From contig CALKVR010000631.1 in the NCBI GenBank assembly GCA_938004815.1, positions 1 through 6,669 of the forward strand: 6,669 bases of DNA. The letters run 5' to 3'. A program made the position numbers and the translations under genes. Under the pieces are notes generated by a model. That model was given only the letters and a program-made list of their open reading frames with translations. It had not been told where the DNA came from and did not search any database. Shown in pieces: positions 1 through 5,978 of the stretch. The first letter of the stretch is position 1. The number at the start of each line of letters is the position of its first letter. This DNA comes from an uncultured Polyangiaceae bacterium (GTDB lineage Bacteria; Myxococcota_A; Polyangia; Polyangiales; Polyangiaceae).

Positions 1-290
1 GCGAGATCGCGATCGGCAACAGCGTCGGGCTGTCGATCGGCGACAAGGTCGACGTCTCGGTCGGCAACGTGGTCAGCGCCACGACGGGTCAGGTCAACGA
101 GGTCTACCTGGGGGTGAAGAACTCGCTCTCGATCGCCTCGCTCATCGAGATATTCGTCGGCTTCAAGGCGTCGTTCCAGTGGGGGCCGTACATCGACACC
201 AAGACCGAGGACATGGAGATCAAGCTGACGACCGGCACGAAGCTCGGCTCGTCGCTGAAGAAGCTCGGCTTCAAGATCGACGAAGGGTGA
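1..290 (+). CDS. VgrG-like type VI secretion spike protein, C-terminal fragment
   Basis: The reading frame enters from the left edge (first complete codon at base 3) and stops at TGA 288-290, giving the last 95 residues. No start is visible; the GTG at 69 lies inside the frame and the frame is open upstream of it. The fragment is built of short Gly/Val/Ile/Asp-rich strands such as IAIGNSV, LSIGDKVDVSVGN and YLGVKNSLSI, which is the look of the triangular beta-helical needle at the end of VgrG proteins; many VgrGs carry closely similar GNxVxxxIGDKVDVSVGN runs. It ends in a Lys-rich tail (KKLGFKIDEG). In type VI systems VgrG forms the trimeric puncturing spike on the Hcp tube, and its C-terminus receives the PAAR tip and adaptor-bound effectors. 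Genes for an adaptor and a PAAR-like protein downstream fit this. The alternative is another beta-helical spike component, because the diagnostic gp27/gp5 part lies outside the window. Confidence 0.62.
   Translation, partial: EIAIGNSVGLSIGDKVDVSVGNVVSATTGQVNEVYLGVKNSLSIASLIEIFVGFKASFQWGPYIDTKTEDMEIKLTTGTKLGSSLKKLGFKIDEG
283..287 (+). promoter_or_regulatory. Ribosome binding site of the DUF2169 gene
   Basis: The purine run AAGGG inside the last codons of the spike gene lies 4 bases before the GTG at 292. The spike stop codon is one base before that GTG, so the start is set by this site and by coupling to termination of the upstream gene. Confidence 0.45.
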
Positions 291-291
291 C

Positions 292-2757
292 GTGCGAAAG
301 CGCAACCTGACGCCGTTCCTCTTCGCGACCAAGGCGACGTCGCGAAAGCCGCCCGCGCCCGAAGCGACCGTCGTCGTGAGGGGGCGCTTCGCGATCGCTC
401 CGGGCGTCCTCGCGCCGCTCGACGATCAGGGGCGGATGTCCGGCGATCTGTTCGACGAGGACGACGAGGACGCGGCGGGCGCGTCGACCAAGCCCAGCGA
501 TCTTGCCGACTTCAAGCTCCGCGGTGAGGTGCTGCTCACCGGGGCGTGCTTCGCGCCGGGCGGCACGCCGACGGGCGAGAGCTTCGTTCGCCTCGAGGTG
601 CGCGACGCCGCCGACAAACCCCTCGTCACGATCGACCGGCGCGTGTTCGGCCCCCGCGTCTGGACCGAGAGCGTCGCGGGCAAGGCGTTCACCGACCCGA
701 TCCCGTTCAAGACGATGCCCATCGGCTGGTCCCACGCGTTCGGCGGCAGCGGGTTCGCCGACAATCCGGTGGGCAAGGGGGTCGGCACGCACGAGCTGCC
801 GAACGTGGAATGGGCCGACGCGCTCAAGGGCAAGGGCGCCCGCCCCAAGCCGGCCTGCCCCGGCCCCATCAGCCCGTTCTGGCCCAGCCGCACGAGCAAG
901 GTCGGCAAGGCGTACGGCAAGGATTGGGCGAAGGAGCGCGCCCCCTATTACGCCGAAGACTTCGATTGGTCGTTCTTTCAGTCGGCGCCTCCGGACCAAT
1001 GGGCAGAGGGCTACTTCAAGGGCAACGAGCGCCTCTCGCTCGTCAACCTGCACCCCGAGCGGCCCAACATCGAGGCCGAGCTGCCGCGCCTGCGGGTCCG
1101 GGTGTTCTTGCGCGACGTCGCCGGCCGCCACCGCGAGGTCCCGCTGGTGCTCGACACGATCCACGCCGACTCGGTCGATGGCTTCGTGGATCTGACGTGG
1201 CGGGGCGTCGACGGCGCGCTCGAAATGGACCTCTCGGACATCGCATTCGGCATCATCGCGAGCGAGCCTCTCGGCGATCCGCCGCTGCCGGGCAGCCACT
1301 ACGAGGGGCTGATGAACGCGTTCGTGGCCGACCCGCTCGGGCTTCGCGACGCCATCCCCGCCGAGCTCCGGCCCATCTACGATCGCGCGCAGAAGCTCGC
1401 CGAAGAAGAGGCGGCGCGCCCCGGCGGCGCCTCGCCCTCGGCCGATCCGCTCGGTGACGAGATCGAGCGGGCGGCCGCCGCCCTCGATCCCGAGCAGGCG
1501 GCCGCGCTCCGGACCGCGGTGAAAGACGTCCACGCCGCGGCGAAGAAGATGCACGAAGAGGCGGCCGCCAAGGCGCGCGACGCGGGGCAGCCTCCGCCCG
1601 CTGCGCTCGACGCGACCCTCGAGAAAGCCGTGAAAGACGCAAGGGCGGCGCGCGCCGCGCCCGCCGTCGATTTCGACCCCGAGGGCAAGCCGCGCGTCGA
1701 GCTCACGGGGCTCGTGAAGACGCAGAGAGACCTGCTCGAGCAGCTCCGCGCGCAAGCCGACTTGCCGCCCGACGCGCGGGCGAAGCTCGACGAGGTCGAG
1801 GCTCGGATCGACGATCCGCGCCTCGCCGAGCTCGACCCCCGGCTCCGCGGCGGAGCCGCGCTGGTCGAGCCTGGCCCCGGCGCCGATCTGCGGCGTCGTG
1901 ATCTGCGAGGTCGGGACCTCGCCGGCGCCGATCTCTCGGGCTGCGATCTCCGCGGCGCCCTTCTCTCCAAGGCGAAGCTCGCGGGCGCGAACCTGCGAGG
2001 CGCGGTCTTCGCGCGCGCCCTCGTCGACGGCGCCGACCTCCGCGGCGCGGATCTGGCGGGCGCCAAGCTCGACGAGGGGGTCTTCGTCGACGCCGATCTG
2101 CGGGACGCGAACCTCGAGGGCGCGACGCTCGACAAGGCGGTGCTCGTCCGCGCGAACCTCGACGGCGCGAACCTCGCACGTGCGCGCGGCGCGCTCGTGC
2201 TGCTCGCCAAGGCTTCGCTCCGCAAGGCTCGCGCGCGCGGTATCGATCTCTTGCAGAGCGATCTCTCGGAGTGCGCGCTCGACGACGCCGACTTCGCGCG
2301 CGCGTCCCTCGTGCGCTGTCTCCTTCGTGACGCAAAAGCGCGCCGGGCCACCTTCGAGGGCGCGCAGCTCGGGCACGTGTGCTTCGAGACCGCCGACCTC
2401 ACGGAGGCGAAGCTGGCCCGCTCGACCGGCCCCTTCGCGAGCTTCATGTCGGCCACCATCGACAGCGCCGATTTCTCTCACGCCGTGCTGCCGGGGGCGC
2501 ATTTCAGCGCCGCGGCCGGGTCGAACACCCGCCTGTATGCGGCCAACTTGCCCGAGTCCCGGTTTCAACGGGCGCGCCTCGACAGCGCCGTCTTCGATCG
2601 CGCGAACCTGATGAGCGCGGACTTCGGGCTCGCCAAGATCCCCAAGTGCAGCTTCGAGGGGGCGAGCCTCTTCGACGCCAAGTTGGTCGGGGCGGCGGGC
2701 GAGGGGTGCAACTTCCTCGACGCCAACTTGAAGCGCTCGACGCTGGAGGGCGTGTGA
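292..2757 (+). CDS. DUF2169 protein with C-terminal pentapeptide-repeat beta-helix (probable type VI secretion adaptor)
   Basis: An 821-residue protein with a GTG start one base after the spike gene. Residues 1-310 or so are a DUF2169 domain. Recognisable blocks are the opening PF.FATK and VVRGRF, DRRVFG (115-120), PFKTMPIGWSHAFGG (138-152), NPVGKG (158-163), PGPISPFWPSR (190-200), and DFDWSFFQSAPPDQW (223-237), followed by a VLDTIHADS...DLTWRG end. An acidic patch (residues 54-60) replaces part of the usual N-terminal region. Residues 355-525 are Ala/Glu/Lys/Arg-rich with no strand signature and look helical, probably a stalk. Residues 533-818 are pentapeptide repeats with a hydrophobic L/F/I/V at nearly every fifth position (58 positions, no phase loss), hence about 14-15 coils of a four-sided right-handed beta-helix. 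DUF2169 proteins are known as candidate adaptors that load particular effectors on VgrG (for example the one beside Agrobacterium Tde2). No signal peptide is visible, so it is probably cytosolic. The loading role here is inferred from family and position. Confidence 0.88.
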   Translation: MRKRNLTPFLFATKATSRKPPAPEATVVVRGRFAIAPGVLAPLDDQGRMSGDLFDEDDEDAAGASTKPSDLADFKLRGEVLLTGACFAPGGTPTGESFVRLEVRDAADKPLVTIDRRVFGPRVWTESVAGKAFTDPIPFKTMPIGWSHAFGGSGFADNPVGKGVGTHELPNVEWADALKGKGARPKPACPGPISPFWPSRTSKVGKAYGKDWAKERAPYYAEDFDWSFFQSAPPDQWAEGYFKGNERLSLVNLHPERPNIEAELPRLRVRVFLRDVAGRHREVPLVLDTIHADSVDGFVDLTWRGVDGALEMDLSDIAFGIIASEPLGDPPLPGSHYEGLMNAFVADPLGLRDAIPAELRPIYDRAQKLAEEEAARPGGASPSADPLGDEIERAAAALDPEQAAALRTAVKDVHAAAKKMHEEAAAKARDAGQPPPAALDATLEKAVKDARAARAAPAVDFDPEGKPRVELTGLVKTQRDLLEQLRAQADLPPDARAKLDEVEARIDDPRLAELDPRLRGGAALVEPGPGADLRRRDLRGRDLAGADLSGCDLRGALLSKAKLAGANLRGAVFARALVDGADLRGADLAGAKLDEGVFVDADLRDANLEGATLDKAVLVRANLDGANLARARGALVLLAKASLRKARARGIDLLQSDLSECALDDADFARASLVRCLLRDAKARRATFEGAQLGHVCFETADLTEAKLARSTGPFASFMSATIDSADFSHAVLPGAHFSAAAGSNTRLYAANLPESRFQRARLDSAVFDRANLMSADFGLAKIPKCSFEGASLFDAKLVGAAGEGCNFLDANLKRSTLEGV
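1354..1866 (+). other. Helical, Ala/Glu/Lys-rich linker inside the DUF2169 protein
   Basis: This stretch encodes residues 355-525. It is rich in Ala, Glu, Lys and Arg, for example AQKLAEEEAA, AAAKKMHEEAAAKARDA and LVKTQRDLLEQLRAQAD, broken by Pro/Gly-containing spots near 377-388 and 432-437. It lies between the DUF2169 fold and the beta-helix. It may form one or more long helices or a coiled coil; this is judged by composition only. Confidence 0.55.
1879..2754 (+). repeat. Pentapeptide-repeat coding array, first block
   Basis: Degenerate 15-base units (codon pattern Ala-Asp/Asn-Leu-X-Gly/Arg) encode residues 530-821 of the DUF2169 protein. The unit recurs as ADLSG, ANLRG, ADLRG, ADLAG, ANLEG and ANLDG, often in pairs giving a 30-base rhythm (GGCGCCGATCT-like DNA). 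The periodicity is a consequence of the protein fold, and the repeats are too diverged at DNA level to be a recent tandem duplication. Confidence 0.75.
2745..2750 (+). promoter_or_regulatory. Ribosome binding site deciding the GTG start at 2754
   Basis: GGAGGG lies 3 to 4 bases before a GTG that overlaps the stop of the DUF2169 gene in the arrangement GTGTGA. The frame of the next protein is open far upstream (to 2379), but that upstream part is only the out-of-frame shadow of the pentapeptide region, so this site and overlap fix the start. Confidence 0.5.
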
Positions 2758-4499
2758 GCCTGCCCATCGGTCTGGAAGAGGCACTGGCCGCCATCCGCGC
2801 GGGCACGCCGCTCGAGGGCGTGCACCTCCATGAGCTCGACCTGTCGGGGCGCGATCTCTCGACCGCCCGGCTGCGCGGGGCGCGGCTCTCCAGGGTCGAT
2901 CTCCACGGCGCGCGGCTCGCGGGGCTCGATCTGGCCGGGGTGGACATGATCGACTGCGACCTCACCGGGGCCGACCTCTCGGGCGCCAAGCTCGCTGCGG
3001 CGCGCGTCGCGATGGGGGTCTGGCGCGGGGCCAACCTCGCCGGGGCCGACCTCGTGCGCGCGCGCCTCGCCCAGGCCGATCTCCGCGACGCCGACCTCAC
3101 GGGAGCCAACCTCGAGGGCGCGGCGATCGTTCGCTGCGATCTCGGCAAAGCGAAGCTCTGCGCGGTCGACGCCCAGAAGACGAGCTTCGAAGAGAGCAAG
3201 CTCGAGGCGACCGATTGGCGGCGGGCGCGCCTCCGCGAGGTGACGGCGGTGCGGGCGGATCTGCGCGCCGCGGATCTGCGCGAGGTGTCGATGGTCAAGG
3301 TGCTGCTCGTCCAGGCTAACCTGAGCGGCGCGGACCTCGACGGCGCAACCCTCGACACGGTCGCGCTCACCGGCGCCGATCTCCGCGGGGCCCGTCTCCC
3401 GCGCGCGCTCAAGAACGTCGTGCTGGACGAGGCGAAGCTCGGCGCGTGGGCGGGGGGTGGCGGCGCCGAGATGAAAGAGACGTCGATCGCCGGTGCCTCG
3501 CTGGACGGCATCGATCTCTCGGACGCGGTCCTCGACGGCTGTTCGCTGCGCGAGGTGTCGCTCCGGGGCGCGGATCTCCGCCGCGCGAGCCTCGTGCGCT
3601 CTTCGTTCGTCGGGTGCGATCTCGAGGGGGCCCGCCTCGATGGGGCGGTGGTCGAGTCGGCGGTATTCCACAAGGCGTCGCTGCGGTCGGTCGATCTCTC
3701 GGGGCGACACCTCAAGCTGTGCATCTTCAAGGACGCCGACCTCTCGGGGGCGAAGCTCGTCGCCACCAAGCTCGACGTGTGCGTGCTCGACGGGGCGGCG
3801 CTTCTGGGCGCCGATTTGACGGACGCCGCGATCGTCAGCGGCACGATGCGCGGCGCCGCGCTCTCGCGCGCGGTCGTGACGCGAACGCGCTTCGAGCGCG
3901 TCGACTTCGAGTCGGTCGATCTGACCGGGGTCTCGCTCCAAGGCCTGTCTCTCCAGCGCTGCCGGTTCAACGGGCTCGATCTCGCGAACCGCGATTTCAC
4001 CGGTTGCGATCTCTCCGAGGCCGGGTTCGAGTCCGCGCAGCTCTCGGGGGCACGGTTCGACGGGGCGCGGCTCCGCGCTGCGAACTTCAAGAAGGCGCGA
4101 GCCGACCGCGCCAGCTTCAAGTCGGCGCGCGCCAAGGGCTGCTTCTTCGGCGAGGCGGACCTCAGGCTCGCCCACTTGGAGAAGGCGGCCCTCGAGGGCG
4201 CGTCGTTCGCCCGCGCCGATCTCTCGAGCGCGCGGCTCGACGGGGCTTCGCTCAGGCGCGCGCGCTTCGATCGCGCGAACGCGCGCGCGGCGAGCTTCGC
4301 CGGCGCCGATCTCACCTACGCGTGCCTCCCGCACGCCGACGTGACCGACGGCGACTTCACCCGGGCGAACCTGACTCGCGCGTCGCTCCACGCCACCACC
4401 GACACCGGCGCCGTCTACCTCCTCGCGAATCTCCTCGGGGTGCAGCGAACCGACGATGCCCTCCTCGCCGCCGAGGCGTTCACGCCACCCTCCACCTGA
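2754..4499 (+). CDS. Pentapeptide-repeat protein, beta-helix over nearly its full length
   Basis: 581 residues from the GTG at 2754, overlapping the previous stop by 4 bases. After a short N-terminal part (MSLPIGLEEALAAIRAG, helix-like) the protein is pentapeptide repeat throughout, with a hydrophobic centre residue every five residues: phase 25-215 (39 positions), then 245-545 (61 positions). Residues 216-244 break the pattern and include a Gly-rich loop (WAGGGGAE, 232-239). The last 35 residues (YLLANLLGV...) form a likely helical cap. Four pentapeptides per coil give about 25 coils, a rod over 100 angstroms long if fully folded. No signal peptide, membrane segment or enzyme motif is seen. 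Pentapeptide proteins are scaffolds, DNA mimics (Qnr, MfpA) or binding surfaces. Charge here is mixed, not strongly acidic, so DNA mimicry is not favoured. The location suggests a spike-associated or effector-loading role, which is inference. Confidence 0.88.
   Translation: MSLPIGLEEALAAIRAGTPLEGVHLHELDLSGRDLSTARLRGARLSRVDLHGARLAGLDLAGVDMIDCDLTGADLSGAKLAAARVAMGVWRGANLAGADLVRARLAQADLRDADLTGANLEGAAIVRCDLGKAKLCAVDAQKTSFEESKLEATDWRRARLREVTAVRADLRAADLREVSMVKVLLVQANLSGADLDGATLDTVALTGADLRGARLPRALKNVVLDEAKLGAWAGGGGAEMKETSIAGASLDGIDLSDAVLDGCSLREVSLRGADLRRASLVRSSFVGCDLEGARLDGAVVESAVFHKASLRSVDLSGRHLKLCIFKDADLSGAKLVATKLDVCVLDGAALLGADLTDAAIVSGTMRGAALSRAVVTRTRFERVDFESVDLTGVSLQGLSLQRCRFNGLDLANRDFTGCDLSEAGFESAQLSGARFDGARLRAANFKKARADRASFKSARAKGCFFGEADLRLAHLEKAALEGASFARADLSSARLDGASLRRARFDRANARAASFAGADLTYACLPHADVTDGDFTRANLTRASLHATTDTGAVYLLANLLGVQRTDDALLAAEAFTPPST
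2811..4391 (+). repeat. Pentapeptide-repeat coding array, second block
   Basis: Degenerate 15-base units encode residues 20-546 of the pentapeptide protein, interrupted around 3399-3485 where the five-residue phase is lost and regained. The units (DLSGA, DLRGA, NLAGA, DLTGA, RFDGA) are similar to but not copies of those in the preceding gene, so the two arrays probably arose from a common ancestor or by separate expansion long ago. Confidence 0.75.
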
Positions 4500-4506
4500 G
4501 AGCACC

Positions 4507-5055
4507 ATGATCGAAGCCGCCGTCCGCCGCCCGCGAGAGTCCGATGTCTTCGCCGATTACCTGGGCCCTGCCGAGGTGCTCGAGACCGGCCCCGCTACGG
4601 TTCGGGTGACCGTCGCCGGCGCAGCCGCCGACGCCCAGCTCGCGCTGGCGTTCGCGTACGAGCCTGCGCGCGGCGACACCGTGCTGCTCGTCGCTCGTCG
4701 CGGTCGCGCCTACGTGATCGGCGTGCTCCAGGGCCGGGGGCGGGCCCGGCTCGCGATCGCCGGCGACGTCGATCTGCACGCGGTCGGTGGCACGCTGCGC
4801 CTGCGGGGCGACGCGGGTGTCGAGGTCGAGGGCAAGCACGTTCGGCTCACCGCTGCCGGCAAGCTCCGTATCGCCGCCGAGCACGCGGTCACCACCTTCG
4901 AGTCGCTCACGCGCCGGGTGAGGGGCCTATTGAGCTCGCAAGCGGGCGACAAGCTGGAGACGGTCGACAACAGCAGGATCGAGCGCTCCAAGCAGGCGAC
5001 GATCCTGACCGAGGAGACCATGGCCATCAACGGTCGCGAGATCCACCTGGGGTAA
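4507..5055 (+). CDS. DUF3540 protein, type VI secretion associated
   Basis: 182 residues from ATG 4507, seven bases after the previous stop. The frame is open from 4456, but the earlier ATG would overlap the pentapeptide gene and adds only a Pro/Ser/Arg-rich tail, so 4507 is preferred; a weak GAGAG lies before it. Residues 15-75 look like a small beta-barrel with the typical GDTVLLVARRGRAYVIGVL run (56-74). Residues 77-127 alternate short strands and Gly (LAIAGDVDLHAVGGTLRLRGD), like a needle. Residues 128-165 seem helical (FESLTRRVRGLLSSQAG). The end, INGREIHLG, is the hallmark C-terminus of DUF3540. The family has no established biochemical function; it occurs with DUF2169, pentapeptide and DUF4150 genes in type VI clusters. 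By analogy with gp5-like folds it may be a spike element or a link between spike and tip, which is inference. Confidence 0.82.
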   Translation: MIEAAVRRPRESDVFADYLGPAEVLETGPATVRVTVAGAAADAQLALAFAYEPARGDTVLLVARRGRAYVIGVLQGRGRARLAIAGDVDLHAVGGTLRLRGDAGVEVEGKHVRLTAAGKLRIAAEHAVTTFESLTRRVRGLLSSQAGDKLETVDNSRIERSKQATILTEETMAINGREIHLG

Positions 5056-5057
5056 GG
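5051..5057 (+). promoter_or_regulatory. Ribosome binding site of the PAAR-like/S41 gene
   Basis: GGTAAGG overlaps the stop codon of the DUF3540 gene and ends three bases before ATG 5061. The short distance to the previous stop means translation is probably coupled. Confidence 0.4.
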
Positions 5058-5060
5058 CCG

Positions 5061-5978
5061 ATGCTCCCTGCTTCCAACCGTGGCACCGGCATGAACGCCG
5101 GGTTCCCCGACACCTGCAACACCCCGCAGCCGTCGGGCACCGCGCCGATCCCGTACCCCAACATCGCCAACGCGTCGTCGGCGTCGACGTTCTCGTCGAT
5201 CGTCTACGTCGGGATGGTCAACGCGCTGAACCTCAACTCGAGCATCCCCAACACGAGCGGCGACGAGGCCGGCACGGCCCAGCCCAACATGGGCAAGGCC
5301 GGCTACACGACCGGCAACCCGATCGTCTACGTCGAGAAGGTCCCCGCCATCAACTTCGCGTGCCCGACGAACGGCAACAACTCCAACTGCAACCTGGCCG
5401 CGGTCGTCGTCCCCGCGGTGAGCGTGGTGAGCTACACGTACGCGGCCGATGCAGGCGCGTTCCGGAGCGGTGGTCTCACCGCGCGGCGCACCGGCGCCGA
5501 GGCTGCCCTCGTCGAGATCGCCGTCGTCACCACCGACGCCGCCCGCGAGCTCCGCGCCGCGCTCGACGCGGCCGGCGTCCCGAGCCCGCATTCGCTCCAG
5601 CTCGACCTCCGCGGTTGTCCGGGCGGCGATCTCGAGGGTGCGATAGCCCTCGCGTCACGGTTCTCGCGACGGGGGTCGGTGCTGGCTGTCGTCGACGACG
5701 TCGACGGCGATCGCGAGGAGCGATGCGCGCTCGCCGACGGCCCCATGGTAGGCGTCGTGCTCGAGGTGCTGGTCGATGAGCGGACGGCCTCGGCAGCCGA
5801 GGTCCTCGCCGGCGCCCTGCGCGCGGCCGCCGGGGCAGAGCTCGTCGGCCGGCGCACCTACGGCAAGGGCCGCATCGACGTCGTGCGCGGAGGCGTGCTG
5901 GTGCCGTTCGGTGAGGCTCTGCTGCCCGACGGCGCGCGCATCGAGGGCGCTGGCCTCACCCCGGACCGGCCGGCGTGA
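5061..5978 (+). CDS. PAAR-like (DUF4150) tip protein fused to an S41-family serine protease domain; candidate type VI effector
   Basis: 305 residues. Residues 1-127 are a PAAR-like DUF4150 domain: MLPASNRGTGMNAGFPD opening, TPQPSGTAPIPYPNIAN (21-37), NTSGDEAGT (64-72), then strand-rich sequence to SYTYA. Residues 145-305 match the catalytic core of C-terminal processing proteases (Tsp/CtpA, MEROPS S41): LDLRGCPGG (181-189; usual LDLRxNPGG), then EVLVDERTASAAE (235-247), then LVGRRTYGKG (261-270), then LLPDGARIEGAGLTPD. The nucleophile would be Ser244 and the general base Lys269, exactly 25 residues apart as in E. coli Tsp (Ser430/Lys455). Asp273 sits where CtpA/CtpB have the Gln that supports the dyad. 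There is no signal peptide, PDZ domain or helical N-domain of Ctp enzymes. The PAAR-like part should cap the VgrG spike, so the protease is likely delivered to a target cell; self-processing of the spike is the alternative. Enzyme activity is predicted, not shown. Confidence 0.83.
   Translation: MLPASNRGTGMNAGFPDTCNTPQPSGTAPIPYPNIANASSASTFSSIVYVGMVNALNLNSSIPNTSGDEAGTAQPNMGKAGYTTGNPIVYVEKVPAINFACPTNGNNSNCNLAAVVVPAVSVVSYTYAADAGAFRSGGLTARRTGAEAALVEIAVVTTDAARELRAALDAAGVPSPHSLQLDLRGCPGGDLEGAIALASRFSRRGSVLAVVDDVDGDREERCALADGPMVGVVLEVLVDERTASAAEVLAGALRAAAGAELVGRRTYGKGRIDVVRGGVLVPFGEALLPDGARIEGAGLTPDRPA
5493..5975 (+). other. S41 peptidase-like domain within the PAAR-like protein
   Basis: Encodes residues 145-305. 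A strand (VEIAVVTT) and helix (ARELRAALDAAG) precede the LDLRGCPGG strand-turn. Ser244 lies in TASAAE at the head of a helix, and Lys269 lies in YGKG. The core ends with the PDGxxIEGxGLxPD hairpin seen in S41 enzymes. The order and spacing match the family core, without the lid-like PDZ domain that gates substrate entry in Tsp and CtpB. Confidence 0.8.

Noticed and set aside
2379..2753. Upstream extension of the second pentapeptide protein in its own frame.
   Set aside because: It overlaps the end of the DUF2169 gene, encodes Arg/Gly-rich shadow sequence, and contains no repeats. The GTG at 2754 with a GGAGGG before it gives a clean start.
271..2784. An 837-codon open frame on the minus strand opposite the DUF2169 gene.
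   Set aside because: It is a by-product of high GC and of the repeat codons GAT/CTC on the other strand. The translation is low-complexity Arg/Glu/Ala/Val with no domain, while the plus-strand frame has clear DUF2169 and pentapeptide signatures.
1879..4391. The periodic DNA as a CRISPR array or DNA tandem repeat element.
   Set aside because: The period is 15/30 bases in phase with codons, the units are degenerate and there are no spacers. It is fully explained by pentapeptide coding.
2754..4499. The pentapeptide protein as a Qnr/MfpA-type gyrase-protecting DNA mimic.
   Set aside because: It is about three times too long, carries mixed rather than acidic surface residues and lies in a secretion operon. 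Only the fold class is shared.
4456..4506. ATG at 4456 as start of the DUF3540 gene.
   Set aside because: It would overlap the pentapeptide gene and adds a Pro/Ser/Arg tail not expected in the family. The ATG at 4507 directly after the previous stop is better.
2504..4508. Long minus-strand open frames (603 and 647 codons) opposite the pentapeptide gene.
   Set aside because: They are antisense shadows of the 15-base repeat rhythm, repeating motifs such as EIGAGE/RSAPxR mechanically, with no start context or family features.
5061..5978. The S41 domain as an ordinary housekeeping periplasmic Ctp protease.
   Set aside because: There is no signal peptide, PDZ or N-terminal helical domain, and the N-terminus is instead a PAAR-like domain in the same uninterrupted frame.
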